A stretch of DNA of 64,000 nt from DSWT01 sp035420085 (GCA_035420085.1 DAOLUH010000031.1:6710-70709); one strand, 5' to 3'; shown: positions 35,828-45,174, numbered from the stretch's first letter. Program-made: numbers and translations. Notes: generated by a model from the letters alone, not told the origin.

Positions 35828-37039
35828 ATGGAGCTTTCACAGCTAGAGCAAATGATCCGTTGGTTGGATGAAGAGCGCAAGCGGGATAAGGCGCTCATTC
35901 TGACCCTGCAGGAACGTGTCGAACAGCAAATCCACACCATCGAGGCGCAATCCGTGGAGATCGAACGGCTGCACCAGGACATCGTCGAACTGCGCACCGA
36001 TTTGCGGCGCACCGACGATTACCCTGCGTTGGTCGAGAAGACGCACCGCGATCTCAACAGCAACCTGGAAGAATTCAAGGCCCTGGTGCGCCGCGAGCGT
36101 CTGGAAAGCGAGCAGATGCGCCGGTCTGAAATCGAGATCGTCAACGAGCAACTGACCGAACTGGACAAGAAAATCCGCGCCGTGCTGCGCTACGAAGAGC
36201 CGCTCAAAGCCCGCGAGGCCGGTGAACAACGCTTGCAAGGCCAGATCCAGGTCGTGTCCAACGCTATTGCCGACCTGACCAAACGCACCGAAGACCGTTT
36301 ACAATCCATCGTCTACCTGGAAGAGCAGCGGCGGGCCGACACACGGCGCGTTGCGGCGGTCGAAGGCGAAATTCCGGGGCTGCGCAAGGGCATCGACGAA
36401 CTGGTCGCCAAGCAAGTGCGGCTGGAAGACAGCATCCGCAAAATCCCCGCGCGGGTAGAAGAAGCCGTCCAAATCGCCAAATCTTACGACCCCCGCATCG
36501 AAGAGCTGCGCGTGGCGGACTTCCAGCGCGAGCAGCGGGTGAAGCAGTATATGGAGCAAGGCGCGCGCGTTGATGTGGAGGTCACGCGCCTGGTCGAACA
36601 GACGCAGAAGTATGCTCTGCTGTACAACCAGAACAAACAGGCGCTCGACGGTCTGGACGCCTTCCAGGTACGGCTGGAAAAACGCCAAAATGAAATCGCG
36701 GAGATGCAGCGGCTCACCGAAGAACGGCTCAGACGCCAGTGGGAAGAGTGGCAAACCACCTTCGCACGCGACTGGCAGAAACGCCTGGTCGCCGAGGAAG
36801 ACCGCTGGCGACGGCAAGACCTCGCCAACCAGAAGGTCACGGATCACTTCGTCGGCATTGACGAACAGGTGGAAATCTATTATCGGGAAATCGTGGCGCT
36901 CTGGGAGGAATTACGCGCCGCGGTGGATCGGTGGGGCAAGGCGATTCAGGAAACACTCGCCCCGAACCAGGAAGTGCCAATCCAGCGGCTCAAGGTGCTG
37001 CGCCGGTTTGCGGAGGAGAAGCACAAGGAGCTGTTGTAG
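35828..37039 (+). CDS. Long coiled-coil protein of unknown function
   Basis: A 403-aa soluble protein, almost wholly heptad-patterned, rich in Glu, Arg, Gln and Leu (for example LQERVEQQIHTIEAQ). No membrane segment, no catalytic motif. GAGGAG precedes ATG 35828. It could be a structural or scaffolding protein (SMC/FilP-like shape), but no family was recognised. A terminator hairpin follows. Confidence 0.8.
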   Translation: MELSQLEQMIRWLDEERKRDKALILTLQERVEQQIHTIEAQSVEIERLHQDIVELRTDLRRTDDYPALVEKTHRDLNSNLEEFKALVRRERLESEQMRRSEIEIVNEQLTELDKKIRAVLRYEEPLKAREAGEQRLQGQIQVVSNAIADLTKRTEDRLQSIVYLEEQRRADTRRVAAVEGEIPGLRKGIDELVAKQVRLEDSIRKIPARVEEAVQIAKSYDPRIEELRVADFQREQRVKQYMEQGARVDVEVTRLVEQTQKYALLYNQNKQALDGLDAFQVRLEKRQNEIAEMQRLTEERLRRQWEEWQTTFARDWQKRLVAEEDRWRRQDLANQKVTDHFVGIDEQVEIYYREIVALWEELRAAVDRWGKAIQETLAPNQEVPIQRLKVLRRFAEEKHKELL

Positions 37040-37067
37040 CGAATTACGAGTGGCGAATTACGAATGG

Positions 37068-37102
37068 CCCATCGGCAAAAGGATTATGCTTTTGCCGATG
37101 GG
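37068..37102. terminator. Bidirectional hairpin terminator
   Basis: CCCATCGGCAAAAG (37068-37081) pairs perfectly with CTTTTGCCGATGGG (37089-37102) over a 7-nt loop. A T-rich stretch follows on +. It lies between convergent genes, just before the amidohydrolase stop. Confidence 0.85.
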
Positions 37103-37107
37103 TGGTT

Positions 37108-38682
37108 TTAGGGAATGTGCCAGTGGCCGCTCACCATGACGCGGGCGACGCGGGTTTGCAGCAGCGATTCGGGTGGTAGAGCGAAGATGTCGTGGTCCAA
37201 GACGGCTAAATCCGCGAGGTAGCCAGGAACAAGCAATCCAATCCGCGATTCCAAACCAGCAGCATAAGCTGCGCCCCAGGTATACGCGCGCAGCGCCTCC
37301 GACAGGGTTAGCCGCTGTTCAGGATGCCAGCCCTTAGGGCCGGGGAAGCCATCCTCACGGCGGCGCGTCACGGCGGCGTACAGGCCGATGAACGGGTCGA
37401 AAATTTCGATGGGCGCATCTGAGCCGAAGGCCAACACCGCGCCAGCCTGCGCCACAGAACGCCACGGATAGGCCTGCGGCGTGCGCTGCGGCCCCAGGTA
37501 GCGATCAGCCATCGCCATATCGTGGATGGCGTGGATTGGCTGCATGGAGGCGACAAACCCCGCCCGGCCCAACCGCGCCTGATCCTCCGGGCGAATGTGC
37601 TGCACGTGTTCCACGCGATGGCGCAGCCCAGGGTTGACGCCGTGCGCAGCCTCCAAAGCATCCAGGACGAGCGCGTTAGCGCGGTCGCCAATGGCATGGA
37701 TCGCCAGCGCCAACCCACCCGCCGCCGCCCGCTGCGCGGTCTCGGTTAGGACATCCTGCTCCAGGGTGAGAATCCCCACGTTATCCGGCTCGCCTTCGTA
37801 GGGGGCGAACATCGCACCGGTACGCGCGCCCAGCGCGCCATCGGCGAAAAGCTTCAGGCCGCCAAAGCGCAGCCAGTCGTCGCCGTAGCCGGTGCGCAGA
37901 CCGGCTTCCAGCACGGCGTCGAGCGATTCCAGGCGCACGTACTTGACCACGCGCATCCGCAGGCGCTCCTGACGATGCAGCTCCTGAAATGCGGCGAACG
38001 CCGGGACGCCGTCAACATCGTGCATACCGGTGATGCCAAACGCCAGAAGATGGTTCTGCGCCACATCCAGCGCATCCACAATCTCAGCGAGCGTCGTCGG
38101 GGGGATCACTGCCCGCGCCAGCCGCGTCGCCTCCTCGAATAACATGCCGTCCGGCGAGCCATCAGCCTTGCGCCCAATTTTGCCGTGTTGGGGATCAGGC
38201 GTTGCCGCCGTGATGTGCGCCGCCTGCAATGCTGCCGTGTTGACCACCCAGGCGTGCGCGTTTTTGGCGATCAGCGCCACGGGATGCAGCGGGGCAACGC
38301 GATCCAGTTCGGCAGCGGTGGGGAAGCGGCTGTCGTCCCAGATACTTTGATCCCACCCCCGCCCGACGATCCACGTACCGGGCGGGACTTCGCGGGTGCG
38401 CGCCGCCACGCAGTCCAGCAGCGCCCCCCGCGACAGATCGCGCAGGTTCAGCTCGCGGAGGCTGAGCGCGTACCACATCGCATGGATGTGCGCGTCAATC
38501 AGGCCGGGGATGACGAGCACGCCGCCTGTATCCTCGACGACCGCGCCGGGCGCGGCAGCCCAGGCTTCGGCATCAGCGTCAAGTGCAACAATTTTTCCAT
38601 CTACGATAGCCAGCGCCCGCGCCCAGGGATGGCGCGCATCGCCGGTGTAGATGCGCGGGTGTCGCAAAATTTTCACATCCAT
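37108..38682 (-). CDS. Amidohydrolase, YtcJ-like (Amidohydro_3)
   Basis: A 524-aa metal-dependent hydrolase. Motifs are VIPGLIDAHIHAMW (His-x-His metal ligands), a HVEHVQH-type segment (RHRVEHVQHI), and FGSDAPIE. Length and order fit the YtcJ/Amidohydro_3 group, which hydrolyse N-acyl or cyclic amides; substrate unknown. Single-gene spacing; a short AACGTT repeat precedes it. Confidence 0.92.
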   Translation of the reverse strand: MDVKILRHPRIYTGDARHPWARALAIVDGKIVALDADAEAWAAAPGAVVEDTGGVLVIPGLIDAHIHAMWYALSLRELNLRDLSRGALLDCVAARTREVPPGTWIVGRGWDQSIWDDSRFPTAAELDRVAPLHPVALIAKNAHAWVVNTAALQAAHITAATPDPQHGKIGRKADGSPDGMLFEEATRLARAVIPPTTLAEIVDALDVAQNHLLAFGITGMHDVDGVPAFAAFQELHRQERLRMRVVKYVRLESLDAVLEAGLRTGYGDDWLRFGGLKLFADGALGARTGAMFAPYEGEPDNVGILTLEQDVLTETAQRAAAGGLALAIHAIGDRANALVLDALEAAHGVNPGLRHRVEHVQHIRPEDQARLGRAGFVASMQPIHAIHDMAMADRYLGPQRTPQAYPWRSVAQAGAVLAFGSDAPIEIFDPFIGLYAAVTRRREDGFPGPKGWHPEQRLTLSEALRAYTWGAAYAAGLESRIGLLVPGYLADLAVLDHDIFALPPESLLQTRVARVMVSGHWHIP

Positions 38683-38697
38683 AGCTACCTCTAGAAA

Positions 38698-38716
38698 CGG
38701 TTGAACGTTGCAACGT
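38698..38716. repeat. Short aacgtt repeat
   Basis: GGTTGAACGTTGCAACGTTAA contains two AACGTT units, related to 11354-11415. It provides the end region of the VTT gene on the - strand. Confidence 0.5.
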
Positions 38717-39339
38717 TAAAGCCCCAAAAGGTTGGCGATCCAGGCGATGCTGTAACGACCGGCCCAGGCCACGACGATAGCCTTGAACGTCTTACCGCAC
38801 CACGTTGCCAGGTAGAATTTCCACACGGGCATTCCGGTTGCGCCAGCGGCCATGCCGGCCATATCGAACAGCGGCATCGGCACGGACCCCATCAGGAAAA
38901 CCGTCAGCATCCCGTGCCTCCGCACCCACCCTTCGATCTTGGGATAGACTTTCCAGCGATCCACCAAATCTTCGACGGCGTAGCCGGCCAGATAGCCCCA
39001 CAACTCGCCGAGTGAGTCGCCAAATCCAGCACACAGGCCGATCAACCAGGGGACGAGCGACGGCACTGATCCCATCGTGAAGGTGAATGCGAGATGGGGG
39101 ATCGGCAGCAAAACCGTCGTGCTGCCGACCCAGGCCATTAGGAAAACCCCCAGATAGCCCAGGCCGCTGAGGCGCTCGAAGGTGATATGCTCGCGGTTAA
39201 GCGCGATGAACGTCGTGAATCCTACAAAGAAAAACACCAAAACGACGCGCAAGACCACTTTTCGTGTATGCGCAGCCTTTGAGATGGGCGGCGCACTGAC
39301 TTTGTCCTTATCTGGGGTGCTTGACTTAATGGTATTCAT
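38716..39339 (-). CDS. VTT/DedA-like (SNARE-associated) membrane protein
   Basis: A 207-aa membrane protein with an N-terminal polar tail, a helix at about 27-45 and further helices. VTT-type signatures include GFGDSLGELWGYLAGY and FLMGSVPMPLFDMAGMAAG. DedA relatives flip or transport lipid carriers. ATG 39339 overlaps the upstream stop as ATGA, so it is coupled to the nucleotide-sugar dehydrogenase, hinting at a surface polysaccharide role. Confidence 0.85.
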   Translation of the reverse strand: MNTIKSSTPDKDKVSAPPISKAAHTRKVVLRVVLVFFFVGFTTFIALNREHITFERLSGLGYLGVFLMAWVGSTTVLLPIPHLAFTFTMGSVPSLVPWLIGLCAGFGDSLGELWGYLAGYAVEDLVDRWKVYPKIEGWVRRHGMLTVFLMGSVPMPLFDMAGMAAGATGMPVWKFYLATWCGKTFKAIVVAWAGRYSIAWIANLLGL

Positions 39340-42140
39340 TGCGCCAGCGGGGTCCCCAACCTCACCACTCTAGCTGTGCCAGCGATGCCGCGCGTTGCAT
39401 TGCAGCTATCTACGACCAGCGAAGTCTGCCGCAGAATCCGACCATAATCCACGTTGTGATGCCCGGTGACGACCACAACGACGTCGGCAGCCTGAAGTTC
39501 TTCGTCCGTCAAGGACACGGATTCCAACTGTAGGGCGTCATGATAAAACACATTGCCGCCCGCGTGGAAAGTCGGCACAAAGGGATCGTGGTAGCGCACG
39601 TCGGCGCCGCGTCCAAGCAACAGCTCGATGATGCGTTCAGCGGGCGTGTCGCGCGAGTCGCCGATGTCGGGCTTGAATGCGACGCCCAACACGAGAGCGC
39701 GCGCGCCGTGCAACGCCTTCCCCTCCAGGCTCAAGCCGCGCGTTACCAGTTCGACGATGTGGTAGGGCATCGCTTCGTTGGTCTCTGCCGCCAATTCGAT
39801 GAAGCGCGTCCAGAAGTCATACTCGCGTGCTTTCCAGAGCAGATAGTAAGGATCAATGGGAATGCAATTATGAACTAACACACCATAAGAGGTCACGAAC
39901 GTGTGAGTTCCGGCTACTTCCACGGAGTAGACGGCTTCTGGAGAGTCAGCCCGAGACATAGACTGCACTTGCGCGGAACACACCTTGACCGTTGCGAATC
40001 CTGCGTGGCGCGTAGATTGAGAGTTTGTCATCGGCTTACTGCGTCCCTGCTGATAAGCCTCCAAGCGCCGGCGCTTGACGTCCAGAAACAACGGTGTCAA
40101 ACGCTGTAATTGTTCTTCACTATACAGTCGTAACTGGGGTTTGTCGCGTTTGAACGTCGGCACAAATCCCAGGCCCTGCAATAAAACGATGACTTGTTGG
40201 AACAAATCAGGGCTAGCGGTGAAATAGCCGACGGTGCACGTGTTGATATGATGCTGGTAGTCTCTGCCGTCTTTGTGATAATGGTGTTCTTGATTAACGT
40301 GATGCACATCCCCATCGCCGCGCAACAGCCCGGAGAGTAACGCCATACGCAACGCCTCCGGCGCCGTCATCAACACCGCTGGAATGTGCATCGTATAGGC
40401 ATTGACGCCACACCGGAGACTATCCCGCAACAATCGTGCAAAGGGACGTGAGGAGACTTTGATGTGCTGTGAGTTCCAATGTTTATCCTTGTATGTCGAG
40501 TATTGCAGCCCCAATTTTTCCAGGATCCGCTGAAGATCCGCCAGCGTCTCGTGTTCCTCAACATTGAACGTGAAGCGTACCCGCAAACTGGCATCTTCCG
40601 TGATACAGCCCTCGCTCAAGTAATAACCGATCAGCCGCGCCAGGTCCTCATCCCAGGCTAACACCGCCGGACAACGGCTATACGAAGGTCCGCGTCCGGT
40701 TCCCAGCCATACATCGGCGCGTGAGAACGGCGCAATATGCAAACGCTCCAACTCCAAATACGCCGCGAGCGGCATAGCATTGCTGCGATACACCTCGCGC
40801 GCCGCCACACCCAGCTTGCGCAGATGCGGCGTCAAGGTTTCCTGGTACGCGTCAAAACGTCCGTCCCTCGGCGTAACGCGCACGCGCCTGATGTCATCCG
40901 CCGTCAGGCCGTCAATCAAGTGCAGTGGCGGCAGCGCAGCGGTAGAGGCCGGCATCCCCAGCGGAACGATTAACTCGTCCCCAGGTTGCAATTGATCGGC
41001 GCGGCGGGTAACCGCATGGACGCCGTTCCACACCATCATGGGATGCCCATCCGTCACCGTCAAGCGTCGCCCGTCGGCGGTTTGCACGGCGACCATGGCG
41101 CCCTCGTAAGCACGCCGGGAAAGATATTCAACCGGGCGGAAACAGGTTTCGCCGCGATAGGGATCAAAGGACAAGATTTCCAGGTGCGGCGGATTCCAGA
41201 GAGTCAAGCCCTCCTGTTCGACCAGCGGCGGTTGTTGCAGCGCGCGCACATAATCCCCCACCCGCACGGCATGGGGGCCGGTACCATTGCGCACGAAGAT
41301 GTATTCATTCTCGCTCAAACAATGGCCACCTACGCCTGGACCAGGCCGGAAGGGCATAAAGCCGAAAGGCTTGGTTTTGGCGGCGTCAATCACTTCCCAG
41401 ATGTCAATGCCCATCCGCTCGGCAAGCTGCGCCATTTCGTTGACGAGGGCGATGTTTACCGCACGGAAGGTGTTTTCCAGCAGCTTGGTCAGTTCAGCGG
41501 CGGCGGGCGACGAGACTTCGTGAACCGGCGCGCCCATCTGCCGCAGCAGCGCGGCGGCGACGGCGGTGGCGTTCGGCGTCAGGCCGCCGACGACTTTGGG
41601 CGTGTTGTAGGCGCTCCATTGTTTGTTGCCGGGGTCAATGCGCTCTGGCGAAAACGCCAGATAGTAATCATCCGCACAGGCTTGCATCCCGCTGACCCGT
41701 TCCAGGATCGGCTGCACAACCTCGGTGGTGGTGCCGGGATAGGTGGTGGATTGCAGGACAACAAGTTGCTGCGGTCGCAAACGGGGGGCGATGCCTTCTG
41801 TCGCGGAGACGATGAAGCTCAAATCGGGGGTGCGCTGGATGGTGTACGGCGTAGGCACGCAGATGAAGATGGCGTCGCAATCACGGACGACGTCATAGTC
41901 TGTCGTCGCGCTCAAACGCCCTTCATTCAGGTGCGGCAGCAGGTCCTCGTCGGCGACGTCCTCGATGTAGCTACGACCGGCGTTGAGAGCGTGAGCGCGT
42001 TCAGCGTTGACCTCAACGCCTACCGTCACAAAGCCGGCCTTGGCGAAGGCCAGCGCCAGCGGCAGCCCCACATAGCCCATGCCAATAATGGCAACTTTCG
42101 CCGTGCGATAGGTGATTTTATCCGAAAGCGACGTGTTCAT
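39336..42140 (-). CDS. Nucleotide-sugar dehydrogenase (WbpA/WecC-like) interrupted by an intein
   Basis: A 934-aa precursor. Extein residues 1-273 and 759-934 form a 449-aa UDP-sugar 6-dehydrogenase. Its NAD motif is IGMGYVGLPLA; LENTFRAVNIALVNE and the motif GPGVGGHC, interrupted, then IPIDPYYLLWK are typical of the UDP-GlcNAc/UDP-ManNAc branch rather than TuaD. The catalytic Cys is Cys759, the residue right after the intein, so the enzyme is inactive until splicing. It oxidises C6 of a UDP-sugar in two NAD steps for capsule or surface polysaccharide. Followed in an overlapping arrangement by a VTT membrane protein. Confidence 0.95.
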   Translation of the reverse strand: MNTSLSDKITYRTAKVAIIGMGYVGLPLALAFAKAGFVTVGVEVNAERAHALNAGRSYIEDVADEDLLPHLNEGRLSATTDYDVVRDCDAIFICVPTPYTIQRTPDLSFIVSATEGIAPRLRPQQLVVLQSTTYPGTTTEVVQPILERVSGMQACADDYYLAFSPERIDPGNKQWSAYNTPKVVGGLTPNATAVAAALLRQMGAPVHEVSSPAAAELTKLLENTFRAVNIALVNEMAQLAERMGIDIWEVIDAAKTKPFGFMPFRPGPGVGGHCLSENEYIFVRNGTGPHAVRVGDYVRALQQPPLVEQEGLTLWNPPHLEILSFDPYRGETCFRPVEYLSRRAYEGAMVAVQTADGRRLTVTDGHPMMVWNGVHAVTRRADQLQPGDELIVPLGMPASTAALPPLHLIDGLTADDIRRVRVTPRDGRFDAYQETLTPHLRKLGVAAREVYRSNAMPLAAYLELERLHIAPFSRADVWLGTGRGPSYSRCPAVLAWDEDLARLIGYYLSEGCITEDASLRVRFTFNVEEHETLADLQRILEKLGLQYSTYKDKHWNSQHIKVSSRPFARLLRDSLRCGVNAYTMHIPAVLMTAPEALRMALLSGLLRGDGDVHHVNQEHHYHKDGRDYQHHINTCTVGYFTASPDLFQQVIVLLQGLGFVPTFKRDKPQLRLYSEEQLQRLTPLFLDVKRRRLEAYQQGRSKPMTNSQSTRHAGFATVKVCSAQVQSMSRADSPEAVYSVEVAGTHTFVTSYGVLVHNCIPIDPYYLLWKAREYDFWTRFIELAAETNEAMPYHIVELVTRGLSLEGKALHGARALVLGVAFKPDIGDSRDTPAERIIELLLGRGADVRYHDPFVPTFHAGGNVFYHDALQLESVSLTDEELQAADVVVVVTGHHNVDYGRILRQTSLVVDSCNATRGIAGTARVVRLGTPLAQ
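39867..41321 (-). other. LAGLIDADG mini-protein-splicing element (intein, 485 aa)
   Basis: Residues 274-758 of the host protein. It begins Cys274 (CLSENEYIFV, block A). Block B is TVTDGHP (Thr363, His366). Two LAGLIDADG motifs are LIGYYLSEG (503-511) and LLSGLLRGDGD (601-611), with acidic Glu510 and Asp609/611. It ends THTFVTSYGVLVHN (blocks F and G), penultimate His757 and terminal Asn758, followed by Cys759. Removal yields an unbroken GPGVGGHCIPIDP motif. All residues required for class 1 splicing are present, and the homing endonuclease looks intact. Confidence 0.95.
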
Positions 42141-42232
42141 GCAACCTCCACAAGTGAGATAGTTTGAGCGCCTTACTCACAACAAACGGCGGACGGATTG
42201 ACGCCGTCCACCCTATTAGCACAGCGACCAGC

Positions 42233-43243
42233 CTATTGCTCTCTGCCAACGCGCTGCGCCAACAACGCCAGTTTGACTTCAACCTCGTACCAACTGATTT
42301 CCGAAAGGCCAAGTTTGCGCCGCAGTTCGGTGTGATCCATCCCGGCGGCGAAGTCGCGGGCGGCGCAGGTCCAGCGCAGGATTTCGAAAGTAAGGCGGGG
42401 GATACCGGCCTCTGCCGCCACGTCGGTGAGCACATACTCCAGATTACGGGCGCTCCACGGGAAGAGAAACTGCCGCGAGGGATACTGTTCCAGGTATTCC
42501 CGCAAAACAACGGGCCACTCGCGCGGCAGCGCAATACGGCGCTCTTTGTGACGCCGCCGGGCTTCCTTGTAACGTATCCACAACGCCGGGTGCTCAGCGT
42601 CAGTCAGGTCAATGTGGTTGACGTGGATGTTGACGCACTCGCTCTTCTTGATGCCGCTGTGCAGGATGAGGGTGAACAGCGCGTGCGGGCGCACATCGGC
42701 TTTGCGCGCGGCACTGCCCGCCCGCAACGCTTGCGTCACGGACAGCGCGGCTTCGATCTGCGCGGAGGTCAGGATCTCCGACAGCGGCGCAGAGACGGCC
42801 TGGTGGATCAATGGCGCGGCGGGGTCGCGCGGCAGGACGCCTTCTTCCGCCAGCCAGCCGAAGAAGACTTTGAGCGTGGTGATGCGGCGCTCCAGCGTTT
42901 TGGGACTGCACGGCACGCCGCGCGAGGATTCCATCCACTTGATGAACGCTTGCAACGTCACGGCGCTGATCTCGCCAATGCGCTGCACGGGGGTAAGGTA
43001 ATCGCTCAAAATCTGCATATCCAGCCGGAACGCTTGCTGTGTGTTTTCCGTGAAGCCGCGCGTCGCCATATACTTTTCAAACGCGCCTAGTGCAACGCTC
43101 AACGGAGAACGGGGCGTCAAATCCGCCGCCAGCGACGTGGACTTCGGCGCTGGCTCTTCCACAGGCGCGGAGGATCCCGCCGGCGCAGGCTCCACACGGA
43201 AAAGCGGCAATTGCTGCAACTCGAGGTCTTGATTGTCCGACAT
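42233..43243 (-). CDS. Tyrosine-recombinase-family protein with lost catalytic residues
   Basis: A 336-aa protein with the core-binding plus catalytic fold of phage-type integrases. The N-terminal SAM-like domain holds FEKYMATRGFTENTQQAF. Against the R-K-H-R-H-Y pattern, the first Arg is Lys (HSGIKKSE), the H-x-x-R box reads EILRWT, the next His is Leu (LGLSEIS), and the Tyr position is Glu. Only one active-site Arg seems kept. It is thus likely a DNA-binding protein without strand transfer. No att sites or mobile gene set nearby. Start MSDNQDLELQQ favoured; a TTG at 43264 is possible. Confidence 0.82.
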   Translation of the reverse strand: MSDNQDLELQQLPLFRVEPAPAGSSAPVEEPAPKSTSLAADLTPRSPLSVALGAFEKYMATRGFTENTQQAFRLDMQILSDYLTPVQRIGEISAVTLQAFIKWMESSRGVPCSPKTLERRITTLKVFFGWLAEEGVLPRDPAAPLIHQAVSAPLSEILTSAQIEAALSVTQALRAGSAARKADVRPHALFTLILHSGIKKSECVNIHVNHIDLTDAEHPALWIRYKEARRRHKERRIALPREWPVVLREYLEQYPSRQFLFPWSARNLEYVLTDVAAEAGIPRLTFEILRWTCAARDFAAGMDHTELRRKLGLSEISWYEVEVKLALLAQRVGREQ

Positions 43244-43323
43244 AATACTTCTTATTATAGCCAATTGGGTATGAAGACAAGTCCCGCTAAACCAGGAGAA
43301 TTGACATACATTTTTCTTCTTTT

Positions 43324-43335
43324 TTGTGGTATACT
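43324..43335 (+). promoter_or_regulatory. Extended -10 promoter for sufS
   Basis: TGTGGTATACT contains TG-n-TATACT, an extended -10. A TTGACA at 43301-43306 is 23 nt upstream of TATACT, too far for a normal spacer. The element precedes the repeat at 43370. Confidence 0.4.
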
Positions 43336-43369
43336 TAAACCCGACTGTAAGGAAATATAGGAGTTACGC

Positions 43370-43482
43370 ACTTTGCCATTTTCTGACAGGATTAACAGGA
43401 TTTTCAGGATTAAAGCAGGCTTTATAGGAGCTTTTTCATCCTGTAAATCCTGTCCAAAGAAACGAACCGCATAACTACTGGA
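43370..43482. repeat. Dispersed ~110-bp hairpin repeat (copy 2)
   Basis: Near-identical to 25879-25995 over the TTTTCTGACAGGATTAACAGG start, the TTTTTCATCCTG middle and AATCCTGTCCAAAGA end. It sits directly in front of the sufS SD. Confidence 0.88.
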
Positions 43483-43511
43483 AATACATGCTTTGCTCTG
43501 AGGAGGTTCCT

Positions 43512-44738
43512 ATGCCATTGGATGTTGCCGCGATCCGGCAAGAATTCCCGATCTTCGAACGCACAACCCACGGCAAACGCCTGGTGTTTTTAGATAGCGC
43601 TGCCAGTTCGCAGAAACCACGCGCTGTCATCGGCGCGATGATGCGCGTGTACACGCACAGCTACGCCAACGTCCACCGGGGATTGTACGCGCTAGCAGAA
43701 GAGGCCACCGAGTTGTACGAGGACGCGCGGGCGAAAATTGCGCGCTTCATCAACGCGCCCGACCCTGCTGAAGTCGTCAACGTGCGCAACGCGACGGAGG
43801 GCATCAACCTCGTCGCCTATAGTTGGGGCGAGACCAACATCCACGCCGGGGATCGCATCGTGCTGACGGAGATGGAACATCACGCCAATCTCGTGCCCTG
43901 GCAGCAGTTGGCGCTGCGCAAAGGCGCGGATCTGGCGTATATCCCGGTCACAGAGACTGGACATCTCGATTTGGCCGCGCTGCCGCCGCTGCTGGAAGAT
44001 GGCCGCACCAAAATCGTCGCGTGCTCGGTAATGTCCAACGTCTTGGGGACCACACCGCCGGTCACCCAGATCGCCGAAATGGCGCACGCTGCCGGCGCCC
44101 TGGTGATGATGGATGGCGCGCAAGCTGTTCCCCACCGGCCTATGGATGTGCAGGCATTGGGCGCTGACTTTATGGCTTTCTCTGGGCACAAGATGTGCGG
44201 GCCGGGCGTCGGCATTCTGTGGGGACGCGGCGAGTTGTTGGAGGCCATGCCGCCCTTCCTCTATGGCGGGGATATGATCCGCACCGTCAAACGGGACTAT
44301 GCGAAATGGAACGATGTTCCATACAAGTTCGAGGCCGGGACGCCGCCCATTGCGGAGGTTATCGGACTCGGCGCAGCGGTGGATTTCCTCAGTGCGATCG
44401 GGATGGACGCCATTCACACCCACGAGCAAGACATCGTCACATACACGCTGGCGCGATTGGCGGAACTCCCCTGGCTGCACGTGCTCGGCCCTGGCCCCTA
44501 CGAGCGCGGCGGCGTGGTCTCTTTCTGGGTGGATGGCATCCACCCGCACGACATCGCATCCGTTCTCGATGCGGAGGGCGTCTGTGTGCGCGCCGGTCAT
44601 CACTGCGCGCAGCCGCTCCACGAGCGTTTTGGCATTGCCGCCAGCGCCCGTGCAAGCTTCTACATTTACAACGACAAGGATGATGTGGACGCGCTGGTTG
44701 ACGCGCTCCACCAGGTCGTGCGGATTTTGGGAAGATAA
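43512..44738 (+). CDS. sufS: Cysteine desulfurase, SufS type
   Basis: A 408-aa PLP enzyme that takes sulfur from cysteine for Fe-S assembly. PLP Lys227 is in FSGHKMCGPG and the catalytic Cys365 in AGHHCAQPL. The ATG 43512 (MPLDVAAIRQEFP) has GAGGAGG; the frame extends upstream without a good start. It is followed 20 nt later by the SufU scaffold; the other suf genes are not in the window. Confidence 0.96.
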   Translation: MPLDVAAIRQEFPIFERTTHGKRLVFLDSAASSQKPRAVIGAMMRVYTHSYANVHRGLYALAEEATELYEDARAKIARFINAPDPAEVVNVRNATEGINLVAYSWGETNIHAGDRIVLTEMEHHANLVPWQQLALRKGADLAYIPVTETGHLDLAALPPLLEDGRTKIVACSVMSNVLGTTPPVTQIAEMAHAAGALVMMDGAQAVPHRPMDVQALGADFMAFSGHKMCGPGVGILWGRGELLEAMPPFLYGGDMIRTVKRDYAKWNDVPYKFEAGTPPIAEVIGLGAAVDFLSAIGMDAIHTHEQDIVTYTLARLAELPWLHVLGPGPYERGGVVSFWVDGIHPHDIASVLDAEGVCVRAGHHCAQPLHERFGIAASARASFYIYNDKDDVDALVDALHQVVRILGR

Positions 44739-44758
44739 AGTCATTTGAGGAGGCATGA

Positions 44759-45142
44759 ATGAGCAGCGACCTTTACCGTGAACAATTGCTGGACCATTAT
44801 CACAATCCTGAAAACTTTGGCGTCCTGGACAACGCCGATGTTGATATAGACATGGATAATCCTACGTGCGGGGATATGATTCACCTGACAGCCCGACTGG
44901 ACGCGGAAGGTCGCGTCACCGAAGTCAAGTTTGAAGGTCAGGGGTGCGTCATCAGTATGGCGTCATCGTCCATGTTCACCGAGGAGATTGTCGGCAAGAC
45001 GCCAGAAGAGATCAGCAAGATGGGATTATCCGATATCCAGGAAATGATGGGCGGCGTGCGCTTAAGTATGGGGCGCGTGAAGTGCGCGCTACTGCCGCTC
45101 AACGCGATGAAACAGGGCCTTAAGGAAGCCGGGAAGTTGTAG
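44759..45142 (+). CDS. sufU: Fe-S scaffold/sulfurtransferase protein, SufU/IscU type
   Basis: A 127-aa SufU-like protein with Cys37, Cys63 and Cys109 (PTCGD, GCVIS, KCALLP) plus Asp39. This set matches SufU/IscU. It receives sulfur from SufS. GAGGAGG precedes the ATG. A hairpin follows. Confidence 0.96.
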   Translation: MSSDLYREQLLDHYHNPENFGVLDNADVDIDMDNPTCGDMIHLTARLDAEGRVTEVKFEGQGCVISMASSSMFTEEIVGKTPEEISKMGLSDIQEMMGGVRLSMGRVKCALLPLNAMKQGLKEAGKL

Positions 45143-45174
45143 CAGAGTCTTGTTTTGGTGGTCTGAGCAATTTA

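Noticed and set aside
42233..43243. Integrative element or prophage based on the recombinase-like gene.
   Set aside because: Catalytic residues are missing, and no att duplication, tRNA target, phage or transposase gene was seen.
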